Of a DNA stretch of 64,000 bases, positions 34,728 through 46,508 are shown piece by piece. Under the pieces are notes generated by a model. It was given only the letters and a program-made list of their open reading frames with translations. It did not search any database and had not been told where the DNA came from. The translations under genes and the position numbers were made by a program. Positions within the stretch are counted from its first letter, which is position 1, and every line of letters starts with the position of its first letter. The DNA is from Flammula alnicola (taxonomy: Eukaryota; Basidiomycota; Agaricomycetes; Agaricales; Strophariaceae), in the NCBI GenBank assembly GCA_015499995.1, contig JADNRV010000215.1, positions 1 through 64,000 of the forward strand. Reading direction: 5' to 3'.

Positions 34728-37469
34728 ATGTCCGTCCGGCCCCAGCGCCAGGCGGTTGCTAGTCGGGAAAGTACAGACACACTTCTTTCCAATGTCAGAC
34801 GTCGCTCCTCGGCTCAGGTGAAACAGGACAAGGAAGAAGCAGCCAAGGCAACAGAGAAAACCACGACCGCCAAAGCACAACAAAAGGCACGTGTGGCTGA
34901 GTACGAAGATCATCTTCGCAAGGAAGATCAAGCCCTTACCAAGGCCGTGACCCGTCCTGATCTTTACACACCAAAGTCAGTTAAAGGCAAGGTAAAAAAA
35001 AATATATGCTTATGAACCGATCAATGCACTGAGTTCTTTTTTTTTATCGTTCGCAAGGATGCACGCAGAGAGTTGCATGTTGAGCCAGATCCCGCCATCC
35101 AACCTGATTTCCAGGGATCGAAGTCAGCAAAGGCCAAGGTAAAATTTAATTTGCATGCATCCACGTACCACATGTGCTGATGCGAGTTTTTTTTCCAGCG
35201 AGTCCTCCCACCTGGATGGAAGATACCGCCAGCAGTCCCAGCTCAGGCTGGAGGGAATTGTCCTGTCGGTGATGAGCATATTGGAAGTGATCACGGTGAG
35301 GCTGTCCTTCCTGTTGAGGGTGATGATGAGCATGCTGGAGTTGAGGCTGTAGATGACTCACTCGATATACCTGAGGATTCTATTGTCGACACGGAGTCCT
35401 CCATGAGCGATGGACTTGGTCTGGGAGAGGATGAAGATGACCATGACTCCGATAAGGATCAGGATTATGTGATAGATCAACACGACAAATCAGACTCCGA
35501 CCATGACAGCGATTCTTCTGGTTTCCACCTTCATGAACACGCTCACTTGAAAACGAAGGCATTGGCAAGGGCAAGTTTCTCTTGGTTCATATACGCTGCA
35601 TGTTATCTGATTTTACTTATATTTGACTATAGAAAGCCCAGCGTGGCGATTTTTGCAGGGCGATCAATGGTGCTCGCACTGCGCCACCCATTACTGGCAC
35701 TGGGATGGCCCCGATGACAAGCACCGCTACCAAGAAGCGCAAAGAACCTGAATCTTTCGCAGTCAATCAACAGAGGTCAGGCCACCTGCCTTTCTTTTTA
35801 CATATTTCTGACTTAGATACATCCACAGCGCCAATAGTGATAAGCGTCCCAAACATGTGGAGGCTACCGGCATGCTGGCTGGATGGAAGAAGAAAATGGC
35901 CCAAGAGAAAGCGAAGACAATCTCTGGTATGAGTTTTTCATTATATTATATTGTGATCTTTATACTATCTCTTAAATACAGTACGCAACACCGCTGCTGC
36001 TAAATTGATCCCTAGTACGTGATTTTATTATTTGACGTTACATATTTATCTGTATCTCTTTTTCACAGCACGCAACATCACAACTGTTACGGCTGAAGAT
36101 GAAGATGAAAATGAAGACGACGATCCTCATCAAGAGTTTGCAGGTGGGGAGTTTGACGATGACGAGGCTATGGAGTCAGTCAATGCTGCACGAGAGACCA
36201 AAGAGTTCGCTCAGGTCAGGGTCCGTGGTGGGGTGCGTCAGGTTCGTTACCATGTATTTTTCTTTCTCCATATTAACAAAATCTTTTAGACCACCACCGT
36301 CAAAATATTCGAGCCAGCACCCATCAAGTTGGAACGATCTGCTAGCGGTCGCAGCCAAGGCAGGAAGCCTAGGTATAGAGTTGAGTCGCTTCCGTTTCCG
36401 CGTGGGTCTGCAAGCATGGCATATCATCAGCTTTGGCGTGGCAAGTTCAAAGGTAGCCTCATTTATTGGGCTGGGCAGATCGATGATCTGTTTGCTACTA
36501 ATGCTTTGATGGATGAAGTTGTTGGAGGTCTCTGGGCTCAGACCTTCCCTACCTTGGCATCTTCATGGCAGAAGAGTGATCACCGTGAGGCTATCACCCA
36601 AGTTGTATGTTATCACTAGTTTTATTATATATTTATCTTGCTAATACCTTTCTCTGAGCTCAGGCAGGTGACGCCCTTATCGACTGGCGCAGTTCAATGG
36701 GCAAAGAAGGCATCCGTGTAGTGCTCAAGGCTTTTGAAGATGAAAACATTATGCAGGAACAGGTGCCTGAGGCTGCGGCATGGTATCTCGAGGACTATCG
36801 ATTCATATATGCCAATCTGGAAGATGAAGTGAGCGCAGACATTATTTATTTGTATCTATATTTTCTCACCAGATTTCCAGGATGACAAGGGTGCCTTCCA
36901 TAGCCCTTTGATTGCGCAGGCCTTTGCGGCACACCTGAAAAAGACACATGACTACGCGGTCGTTAAGAATGAGGAGTATGGTCAGCCAACAGGGGCCTTG
37001 GGTATGGCTGCAGCTGTGGTATGTATTCCAGTTGTCTCTCGTTGTTCTTTTTTTCTAATGACATTCACAGGTTGAACGCGCACTAGAGTTGATCAAGAGC
37101 GGCAAGCTCTACAACACACCTACCAACACCGAAAGCAGCAACGGAAAAAAGCGCAGGGTTCCCAACTACCAACCGTATGCCAATGCTTCATGGGGTGAGA
37201 AGACACGTGGATGGGCCGGATCTACCAAACGACTTGGCGAGGAAAAATGGAAGGCAGTTATTGAGGCGGCCAGTGCTTTCGTCGAAGATGGGCCAGACAA
37301 CAGAGAAGAGGAAGGAGGGGAAGGGGCACAGGACCCTCGTTCGTTGATTGAAATCTGGTACGTTACCTTTTGCGATTCATTTCCCTTCACTGACGACTCC
37401 TCCGTAGATCCCACTTACAAAATACAAAGCTGCTTGCATGAAAATTTTTGTTGTGTCCGTAAATGCTGA
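34728..37469 (+). CDS. Plavaka-carried acidic protein of unknown function
   Basis: It starts MSVRPQRQAVASRESTDTL and runs through about ten small exons. I checked the joints after 34990, 35137 and near 35197, which keep frame. The first part is Lys/Glu-rich and helical (QDKEEAAKATEKTTTAKAQQ). A long disordered acidic stretch follows (SDGLGLGEDEDDHDSDKDQD), with His/Asp/Ser repeats. The later part is ordered: WAGQIDDLFATNALMDEVVG, IDWRSSMGKEGIRVVLKAF, WYLEDYRFIYANLEDE, FHSPLIAQAFAAHLKKTHDY and WGEKTRGWAGSTKRLGEEKW. The ordered part resembles hypothetical proteins common in Agaricomycetes; I do not know a name. The last donor (37358) is followed by a stop either way, so the end is 37361-37469. 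Its place inside the TIRs suggests element cargo. Confidence 0.55.
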
Positions 37470-38179
37470 TATCATATTCTCACGTAGTATAGTTTAGTAC
37501 CTGTGTTAATGAATGTTCTATTGGCCATGAAACCTGTGTCGAGATTGAGTAAACCAGCCGGCCTGAGATAGACCAAGTCAAGTAACTAGGTCTATGTTAC
37601 CTGACAGCTCTAGCTGAGATAGCTAGCCCTAACACAATTATCACTCTAGGACAGGTGATAGAATCGGATATAGTTGCCTGGCGCTATTAAATTTCCTGGA
37701 GAAATAGAATGACTAGGATTCGTAGTCCTAGCCATTCTAGCAGCGTGCTATTTTGCTGATGATGTACAAAATTTCCCTCAGTTTTGATGCCAAAGGGTCC
37801 TCCTGCAGAAGTCGGGTTAAAAACGAAGCCCCTAAAGGGTCCTCGTAACGATGTGTTGGTTCAAATGTGAATGGGATCGATGGTGCCGGTGAACGTTGAA
37901 CTTCGTTGAACAAGTATTAATATAGTATAAGCACAAGGCGTGCACAGGCACATTTACACACGTGACCACGCTCGGTATCAGAGAATGCCCGGCCCGCCGC
38001 TTGTCAGGCTTTTTTCGTTGTACGGCGGCTCGCTCAACATGGGTACGATGAACAGCAGCAATTCGACGACGTTGGTCTCATAGATAAAGAGGCTTCGACG
38101 ACCTGTGGACGCTTTGGATTATGCAACTTCGACTTATGCTTTCAAAGGCTTTTCACACGGCCATTGTAACACCGAATTC

Positions 38180-38597
38180 TGTGAGCGCGCAGGATGCGTC
38201 GAGATGCGTCGTAGAAGGTCGTAGAGCGTCTGAAATGGCGTAAATGATGTTGGTTTGCACATCGCGGCCATCGCGGCCATCGCACTCATCAATACCATTG
38301 ATTATCGTTAGGAATGGAGATAGGAGGTTTACCGGACTTCCACCACCTTCCGCAAGACCGCGAGGCGGGTATTTGGGGGATCGACGTGCTGCTCAGAGTT
38401 GTGGAAAGCCGAAGACGCCACCGCTCTTGAAGGCGCTCAAACCCTCCTAATAGTTTCCATTAACTAGTTAGATCATATCCTTTGGGCAATATTGTATCGG
38501 AACCTTTAGCGCCGTCGATATTCATGCTACTGGGGCCATTGTGCTGAGTGAAAGTACTAGTCCCCCCATTAACCACGGCGTTGGACAGTGATAACAT
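38180..38597 (-). pseudogene. NACHT gene relic (copy 3) with an internal deletion
   Basis: From ATG 38597 the minus strand reads MLSLSNAVVNGGT...TQHNGPSSMNIDGAKG, homologous to the first exon of NACHT 2, then the second-exon start (GGTTTGAGCGCCTTCAAG, CCACAACTCTGAGCAGCACG). It jumps from the CGCCTCGCGGTCTTGCGGAAG segment straight to the Walker B region (ATCAATGGTATTGATGAGTG, here I-N-G-I-D-E-C), losing the Walker A part. The remnant is also frameshifted. Upstream flank to 38873 matches the NACHT 2 upstream flank at 49509-49787. The 37.88-38.06 kb flank, inverted, matches 54.23-54.31 kb. Confidence 0.8.
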
Positions 38598-38999
38598 TGA
38601 ATTCTGAGTCAGAGGAGTCAATTGCATCAAGTCACGCTGACACCGTCGAAATAATCGTTGCTCAAATAAGGGAGGGGAGAGGGGATGCTCTGACAGCGAG
38701 CAAGAAGCGTTGCACTGGTTGAACGCAAGGCACATGCATGAGGCTGTGCCTATTTGGCAGCACTTCACGTCGATCAGGGTCCCCACCAGAAACTCATTCG
38801 TCGTGATTCTCTCTCTTACACAGAGCATGTACATACCGGCCTGTATAAAAAGATGGCTCCCTATTAAGAACATACTAATATCTGTGGTTTGTCAATGCCT
38901 TTCGACCGAAGGGCTATCCAGCAGGGTCGATTATCGAGACTTGGCGCATTGGATAAAGCGCTTACCATTAATCACAACATCAAGTGCCAAATGAACCTC

Positions 39000-39728
39000 G
39001 AGTTCAACGTAACACATGAGAGGGCAGAAAGAGTTTGGAATTGAATCTGTACATAGTACGTACACCAACACTGGACTGTGTTCCTAACCTGTGACTCGGA
39101 CATATCCATATCTAACGAAAATAAAACACGTCCAATGATTTCAGCGAACTTGTACCTGGTTTGACCATCTGACACGACTCTCTGTCGGCCTAACGCACGC
39201 AAGGACGGACACTTACGCGAATCCCTATGAGCCCCACCTTATTTCTCAAGATATCGTCGTAATCCGGACATTGTCAAGCGCACGTATGGAAGTCGACGCC
39301 TGGCGACGCACGAGATCCGACTCGAACACACGCCCCCCAGGACACACGTCCCCTGGATCTTCTTCCTCTGTCACATTACCATTCTGATGGCATTTTATGA
39401 GTCGACAAGTGCGATCCGTTCCGCAACCGTTCCGACGATTTCGAGTTCTATGATATGTATCAGATCTGCGCATTACCACGCCGTCGGAGGTACCTGACAC
39501 GCTAGGGGTTGAAGTCGAGGAGGTGGACGGTATTGTGTCGGCTGCCGTCGTCGTCGTCGTCTCTGGTGTCATTGGGATCCAGAACAGCGTGCACCATTCA
39601 TCGAGACGGGGTGACATGGATGGAGTGTTGACTGAATGATGACATGGGGTTGTCATTGCTGACGAAGTGCAGGGAGATGATGACAGCGCTTACGGGCGGC
39701 TGTTTGGAGCGTACTTTGAAATGTTTCG
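39000..39728. other. Unassigned stretch with a GTC-repeat frame
   Basis: A minus-strand frame of 136 codons (39246-39656) is Thr/Ser-rich because of a short GTCGTCGTC run near 39545 and has two CxxxC-like patterns, but no recognisable domain and no counterpart in the opposite arm. I do not call a gene. Confidence 0.3.
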
Positions 39729-39749
39729 TCAGCGCTGGCTTCGAAGTGC

Positions 39750-40413
39750 AATTGTAACAACAGGCTGATACACGAACGTTAATGGTCGGTCCTCCCAGGA
39801 ATGTATACAGTCAAGAGGGATCAGCGAGTTTGAAGCATCCCCATGGAGTTGCGTGTTGTCGGAGTATTGTACAAGGGCGATAGAAATTTGGGTCAATATG
39901 AGCTTACTGGATGATATCTCCTCCAATTACACGGTGCCACCCAAGCCAACAGATCATGCTCTTCGATTGCTGACGCCTGTGCAATCGCCTGAGATTGTAT
40001 AGGGTTACCAATGTCTCCACTGATTAGAGATATCTTCTTCGATGCTTGACGGTAACCTAAACGATAGAATCCCGCAAACGAACACTCCAGGAGTAACACT
40101 GATAGCAGAGAGTGGATCAATCCAGTCGGGCGCCTCTGAATCATACGGAATCCTGATGTCGTCAATGACAGACATGCAACTCAAGGCCACGCTGATTCTC
40201 TCTGTTTCAGCATAGACAACTGCGTTGAAATGGGGAAGGAGCAGTACGGATTGTCTCGCATTCCGGCTTGCTCGAGCTCGATTCTGTAGGCGAGAGTAAG
40301 GAAAAGGTACGGCAGGTCCTCTTGCAGGTGAAGAGATAGGTCAAGCGTAGATTCTCGAAGATCTCGAGAAAGGTATCGGAAGCGAGGTTGAGGATGCTGG
40401 GCTGCCTGGGCAT
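39750..40413 (-). pseudogene. F-box protein relic, copy 1
   Basis: ATG 40413 gives MPRQPSILNLASDTFLEIFENLRLTYLF in part, the N-terminal F-box pattern (LP.E...IF..L) typical of agaricomycete F-box proteins, followed by ELEQAGMRDNPYCSFPIST and QRESAW. The frame then breaks: SCMSVIDDIRIP and SAISVTPGVFVCGILSFRLPSS lie in another frame, and the tail (EDRPLTFVYQPVV) in a third. F-box proteins link substrates to SCF ubiquitin ligases; this copy is unlikely to work. It pairs, inverted, with 48355-49080. Confidence 0.75.
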
Positions 40414-40439
40414 CGCGAAGCAACTAGTAGTTACATGTA

Positions 40440-41536
40440 ATAGGAATTGGGTGCTCGCTGCTGGCAACAGAAGGAGTTGGACGCGTTTCAGCAGAATGGT
40501 CCGGCGGAGAGCGAAAACAAGTTAGCCTTGCTTACGTCACCCGTGTGTTCCCTAAGTCCTACGACCTCATACCTTTCTCCACTTCAAGGGGTATGTGAAG
40601 ACCTGGTAAAATGCATGCCCTTGATTTTGGATATTCAGTCCGTCTGTATGCATTGGACGTGTCTTTCCATCTTATTGACGTGTCAGACGCATGTAAAGTG
40701 CCAGGTATGTTAGCCAACCTCTTACCCTCCCCCTTCTAATTCATCCGTCCTCTCCCTCAGCCTCAATTCCAACCTCCATGTCCTCAACTCATCCTCGACG
40801 CGCCCATCGTCGTCACTTAACGCGAAAAATCCGCCGTGCCAAAATTCCCGTCATCCTGGTGTTCTGTGCATTATGCATCTCATCATGCTCCGGGTCCTCC
40901 CCTTCTTGAAAGTCCCTTGTACTGGCTCAGCGCAACCTGTTCCCTGGGGGTTGTGATTTTGACTTCACGCTAGGCGGCAATGTCCAACTGATATCGGATC
41001 TGATTGATCGATTGAACACTCATTGGCGTACAGCCGGTTTACAAGCAAGCGCTTCCGTTTTCTACTCGAGGAAAATGTCAGCTTTGAAATGAAGGTCAGC
41101 CAGCATGAGTTACGCAAAATAGTTTCCTCTCTCGTTTCTCTGTTCGAGCTCCGCTTACTTTTCAAACAGTGATTGCTTTGTCTTGAGGCAATTGCGTAAC
41201 GTTGGACTTCCTTTCATGCCGCTTGTCGCGGACAATTGCCAAGCCGCGCACTATCAGAACCTCGCGGGGTTTAACTGTATCGCCTTTGTTTCAGATGGAA
41301 CAACTATTTGGCGACGGTGAAGACGGTGCGTTATAGTCAGCTTTACCGACTTCCTGCGTAAAGTATTTAACACGACCCAAGTAGATGGGATAGATTACGG
41401 ATTACTCCCTGGCTCGAGAAGAAATTGGATGCGCATAAAGAGGACACAGTAAACAAGATGCACCCTGTATTTCCATTCCATCCCGCTTGTTTGAAGTCCC
41501 TTTCAATTCGTCTCCCCACTCCAAGCTTCACATTCA
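40440..41536. other. Flank shared with the other arm, then the upstream region of the synthetase
   Basis: 40440-40740 matches the reverse complement of 48000-48320 (shared GAGCGAAAACAAGTTAGCCT-type words), marking the inner edge of the inverted block. 40740-41536 shows no gene on either strand and should contain the promoter of the NRPS-like gene; I see no clear TATA box. Confidence 0.5.
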
Positions 41537-44500
41537 ATGTTTGACTTACCTCCACTAGACGGCTCGCTGGGCATCTTGGAAGTTATCGAACACAATGGCA
41601 TCAACAACTCTAAGCATTTGCTATTCCGATACGAGGATCCAGATGGCGGTATTCGTACCATATCTTGGGGAGACGCTACCGAAGCCTTCGATATTGCCAC
41701 TGGTTTCGTTCTAGAGCATGTAACTTCTGTAAAGGCCAGGGCGGACATGCGCGCCCCGCCTGTTGTGGGGATACTTGCGAATCTAGGTATGTGAAATCGA
41801 TTTCATGTCGTATATTCCTCTAAGATGTGGGTGCTTCCAGACTCTATCACTTACTACAGCTTAACCATTGGCATCATGAGGGCGGGGTTTACACCTTTCC
41901 TGATATCAACGAGGAACTCTGCAGACGGCGTGGCACATCTTTTAGCTGCCACCGACTGCGGTGTCCTTTTCACTACCGATGATACCGCTACACATCAATT
42001 AACCACCACCTCATGTAACCTTTTCCGGGAGGCAAATCCAAATAAAGAGTCGATCTCTGTGGTCATGACACCAACATTTGACCAGTTATATCGTCCAAAA
42101 GAGCGGGAGGACGGTCACATGCGGGCTTTCCAAAAGCGAAAGATCGTTGATCAGAGGACCGCCCCTTGCGTTATCTTACATTCCTCTGGGACGGTTTCTT
42201 TCCCAAACCCAATCATACTCACGTACCGTATGGTTTTTGAACATGGTATTATCCCTCGTGAGTTCTTTCTTGAATCGTCATGTCAGCTACACGACCTTTG
42301 AATTCACTTCATTTTTAGGACAACAAGGAGATTTTCGCGGCTATGTCCTTTCTGCTCATGCAATTCCGCTGTATCGTGAGTACCTGGCACTACATACTTC
42401 CTCTAACGGTTACTCAGGTTTTGTTATCGGCTTAGATATGATGGGATTTATTTTAATTCCTTGGACGGCAATGCTCGGGGTCACTATATCCGTGTTTCAT
42501 CCGAGCAGACCGGCCGTTATCCCTGCTCCGGAGCTGGTTTTGCGAGGTGCTGTAGCAACATCGTCTTCACATATCTTTTGCGCTTCATCTTTTTTGGAGG
42601 TAGGTTATCCACATACACTGGCCAAGAGTTGCCTGACTCTGTTTGAAGAGCTGGGCCTATCCGTCAAATCTTGAGGCGTTGAAAACATTTCAAGGGATTG
42701 TAAGTCACGATTTTTGGGCAATGTCATATACCTCTTTTTATTTACTCTCTCTGTTCAGATATACGGTGGAGGACCACTACAGATAAATGTTGGGGATTAC
42801 CCCGTTAAGGAGGGGGTAAAGCTCACACCAATGTTCGGCTTGTAAGCCATTTCTAGTTCTCCCAATCACCTTTTTGACCGCGATGTTCAACCCGATTACC
42901 GCAGAACTGAAACTGGACCTATTACCACATTCTTCCCGAGTACGTTCCCGTTTTCGTGGTCTTATTTTTTGCTGTCACTTAGTTAGTGGTTGCAGAGCAT
43001 ATCGAGACTGAAGGATGGATTTGGTTTGAGGTAAGATTCACTCCTTAGACGACGTTTCCCTCTCTCAGAAATGACATATGTCTACAGCTTAATTCGCACT
43101 TAGACTTTGGATTTATTAGCGAGGAAAGTGAGGACGGGGTCTTCCGAATCGCCGTCAAGGTGCGTACATGCGAGATGTCTTTTGATCATTTTCGCATTCA
43201 GATGGGGCGAACATTAGGAAAGCAGCGTCAAAACGCCTGCTGTTCTCAACACTGTGGTCGACGGGGTGCAGGCGTTCGACACCAAGGATCTGGTGATTCG
43301 GCATCCCACAAACCCTAATCTGTGGAAGTTGTACGGACGAGCAGGTTAGGACTTTTTTCTCGCTGTTGATCGGTATGATGCTAACTCGATTTCTGGAGAC
43401 GAGCAAATCATGCATAGCACTGGGGTAAGTTACTGTCATATTCACAGCGCATACTTTAGTAGTGACAACAATATCCTTCAATTGTCAGGAAAAGGTAATG
43501 CAAGCGCTCATTATCATGATTGGAATTATATCTCATGGGACGAAATTGTTGATGAAGACGAACCCACTTCCTATTGGTAAGTACAGGATGAACTTACATT
43601 GCGAACTCCCTTTAAATACTCATTTATACATTTATAGAGAACATGATTGTAAAGTCACCCTACATCTCTGCTGCAGTCATGTTCGGACGCGCAAGGTTTC
43701 ACCCGGGAGTGTTGATACTTCCACCTTCCGACTACATATTGGATCGTTCGGATAGAAATCACCTGGATGACTATCTAAGTCTAATTTGGTGAGTGACTTA
43801 CGCCTGGAAACATCCCTTTTCCGGATACGTTCTAAACAAGGACCCATCTCAGGGAGACGGTGGCAGAGGCCAATCGACACTCCCCTCAACATTCAAGGAT
43901 ATTTAGAGACGTAAGTGTCTTTTCATCACCTTTCTCCGATAAACCAAATTCACACACCTGCAACCCCAGATGATCCTCATTGCACACCCCGACAAACCAT
44001 TCGAGTACACTAGCAAAGGAACAATACGAAGGCAGATAACGCTAGCGAAATACGGGGAGGACATCAAGCGTCTATACGAGTCTGATTCCGAATCCGGATC
44101 CGACTCGTCATACACTTCGACCTTTAGTAGTGCAACAAATGCGTCGGACGTCTCAAACCCTGGCATACGGGACTTCGGGGAGATCGCTACTTTCGTACGC
44201 GCGGCCATTATCAATATTCTTGGGCAAATCAACGACGAGGATAATATTTTCCAAGCCGGGGCTGATAGGTACAATTATCTCTGTGGGTAATCAAAGCATT
44301 CCACGTTACTGACATTCTTTTCGATGACCTTCAAGCCTTTGTGCGCTTTCCATTCGTAACTCCATCATCCGCAGTCTGCGCCAGTCGGGTCTTATGCGTC
44401 AAGCTTCGATACAGGGGATTCCACGCGATATAATCTACATTTTTCCGTCAATCTCGCTGCTCTCCGCATTCCTGTATGGTGCTATCATCGTCGATAACCT

Positions 44501-45671
44501 TAGAAGCAAGAATCAGACCGCGTCTGGAGCTGAGAATGGTAATGAGGTAGAGACTATTCAAGGTGACGATGGAACAAGTGGGGCCGATACGAAGGATATA
44601 AAGTGGCAATCGATCCTAGAATCCAAAGAAACTGTGGTAGAAATTGCCCCGGGGAACGGAGAACCTCCTTTGATGCTCATTCATGGTGCGTCTACACAAT
44701 CTTATCTCTCTGCTTGCGAGACGCACATTCAGTGTACTCTTCTGTGCGCGCGACTGCTAACGACTCTGATTTGACTTACCAGGTGGCCCTGGGACGCTGG
44801 AGACATTCCCGATGTTCATGGAATGTACGTCTGCTGTGTGGGGTATCCAAATTACGGACGATGCGCCTCAGGACTCCGTTGAAGAACTCGCGGTGTTTTA
44901 CTACCTAAAGATCAAGGTCAGTTCGAATTTGAATATCCACTTGAAAGGTTCTCGAGTCTAAATTAACCCCTCATGTACGGTACGTCACAACAGGAGAAAC
45001 AACCCCACGGCCCATACCGCCTCGCATCCTACAGTGGCTCCTGCGTCCTTCTGCTCGAGCTTGTTATGCTCGCCGAACGCCATGGTGACACCGTCATTCA
45101 ATTCGCCATGCTAGACCACTTTCCCACGCTCTTCTTCCCCAATTCTGACCCCGCCAAAGTCGATATCACCAATCCCGAGTGGTGGCAAGCGTACTTCCAG
45201 GAGTCAGTTCAAGGGATCATATACCTGCTCGCTCGAACAGGGGGTGTTCTAGGGAGGCAGGCGGCCCTGCGGCACAGGGAGATGGAAGATGCACTAAATG
45301 GACTGCCGGGTACACCATCATCGCGGAAAGTATCAGAAAGGGCAGGGAAGCAGATGCGGATGTCAGTGCAGTATATGTTCAGGGACGAGTTTTTGGTCGA
45401 TGGTGGCTCAGAGACCGAACGGAAGAGGTGGTCCCTTGAATTGTTCCGCAATTTCGTGAGTCGGATCAAGGCAAGGCTGACGCTATATATCGCCACCGAA
45501 GGGATACGGGAGATATTTCCCGCTGAGATTAGGAGACAGTTGGACGAAGATCTAGGTGCCAGGGCGCTCTTCCCTGATGTGGATATCGTGTATATCGATG
45601 GCGGTCATTTAGACTTCTTGGAACAGAAGGCGTTTCTGAGGAGTATGGAGGGAAATTATTACGTTGGCTGA
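41537..45671 (+). CDS. NRPS-like synthetase, adenylation-carrier-thioesterase (A-T-TE)
   Basis: The gene is split into about 18 exons; those I followed all join in phase (41537-41786, 41841 onward and further). Adenylation domain: ITYYSLTIGIMRAGFTPFLIS, CVILHSSGT (A3 region), IIYGGGPLQINVGD, GLTETGPITTFFP, HPTNPNLWKLYGRAGDEQI, STGEKTNPLPIENMIVKSP and the late lysine in YTSKGTIRRQITLAKYG. Carrier domain: DNIFQAGADSLCALSIRNSI, with the phosphopantetheine serine rebuilt across an intron. Thioesterase: PPLMLIHGG, RLASYSGSCVLLLEL with the nucleophile Ser, AMLDHF, and a C-terminal GGHLDFLE His. A-T-TE enzymes of basidiomycetes make small aromatic products by condensing two acids, but this A domain looks more like the aminoadipate-reductase type, so the product is unknown. 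The A3 motif is unusual: GTVSFPNPI where GSTGFPKPI is typical. No clear frameshift was seen. Confidence 0.85.
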
Positions 45672-45879
45672 TTGTAGAATGTTTCTCGAAAGCTGCTTAG
45701 ACGTGGATACTACTGTTAACTTTCTATCACTCTGAAGGGGCTGAGCGTCGAACGTTAAATGTTGAGCTAGTATGGGGCGGTGACAAGGAGTCCACTAAAA
45801 CTATCTGAATGACCCCGTATCGCTTCAGCAAATTATCATGATAACGTCCAACTTGTGATCATAGTGGTGGAAGTTAGGC

Positions 45880-46508
45880 TCAAAGGTTGAGGTTGATTGG
45901 GTTGCAGCCGAGAGCGATAACGCCATTCTGTAATCAAAAACACGACAGGAGGTCAAGAGAACAAAGGTCAGCGGCCGTCTTGGTACGTGGTAGAGATTGC
46001 GTGCTAAAAAAAACTCACGAAATTGTTATTGCTGCAGCACACAGGTTGCTGAGAGCTGTTAAAAAGATCGTGATGAGCTTCGTCCTTCCTCAATCGACTG
46101 TGGAGTTTTGTACTTACCAAGAGTTTCCACCGATGCCCAAGATGTCGAGCGGGCTGCAGGTCACTACGTCCATCCATATTCAATCAGATACAGACCTAAC
46201 GAATACGATGATAAAACCATGCTTACAGCCAATGAGCCCCGTGATCGAACCAAGGTCGAGCCCGAGGAGGCCTGCCAAAGACGCGAGGGTCGTCGTACTA
46301 GCCTGTCAATGGGATGAACTGGTCAGCAGAGCCATATTTACATACGCCGGCACCATGTTCGAAGAAACGAGGTGGGTTCCGGTCTCACCGTTTGAACGGA
46401 GGTGCAGCACTGGATCGAACCGGTGCTGCAGTCGCCATTGCGAGGGACAAGGTGTGTGGCAGCAGCAAGGAATGGGAGGGCGAAAGTAAAAAGGGCGGCG
46501 CAACGCAT
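45880..46508 (-). CDS. Class I hydrophobin, 108 aa, five exons
   Basis: Exons 46508-46389, 46302-46227, 46163-46118, 46055-46019 and 45927-45880 join in phase and total 109 codons with the stop. MRCAALFTFALPFLAAATH is a secretion signal. The eight cysteines follow the class I rule: C-X6-CC (DCSTGSIQCC), about 30 residues, TC-X12-C, C-X5-CC (CSQQPVCC), then X12 and C (ALGCNPINLNL). The hydrophobic loop LAGLLGLDLGSITGLIG lies between Cys3 and Cys4. Such proteins self-assemble at air-water boundaries and coat aerial hyphae, spores and fruit bodies. It is 208 bp downstream of the convergent synthetase, and no duplicate exists in the window. The call is strong because the cysteine pattern only appears after splicing. 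Confidence 0.95.

Larger units (their letters stand above)
29586..37765. mobile_element. Plavaka-type (CACTA/CMC-like) DNA transposon, about 8.2 kb
   Basis: A 22-bp terminal repeat, ACATCATCAGCAAAATAGCA plus CG, begins at 29586 and is found inverted ending at 37765. It continues imperfectly for about 8 more bases (TTGATAGA against CTGCTAGA). Inside are a Plavaka transposase on the minus strand and two plus-strand genes. I could not settle the target duplication: adjoining bases (CAA on the left, ACA on the right) do not match clearly. Subterminal DNA carries CTAG/CCTAGG words. It separates the NACHT relic from FunK1 copy 1, which are neighbours in the opposite arm. Confidence 0.75.

Noticed and set aside
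29586..37765. KDZ transposon with TET/JBP dioxygenase cargo
   Set aside because: The transposase has Plavaka signatures, and neither partner gene shows the HxD...H dioxygenase pattern.
41537..45671. Naming the synthetase as an atromentin synthetase
   Set aside because: The A-T-TE order fits, but the adenylation motifs look more like aminoadipate-reductase-type enzymes, and no aminotransferase or dehydrogenase partner is nearby.
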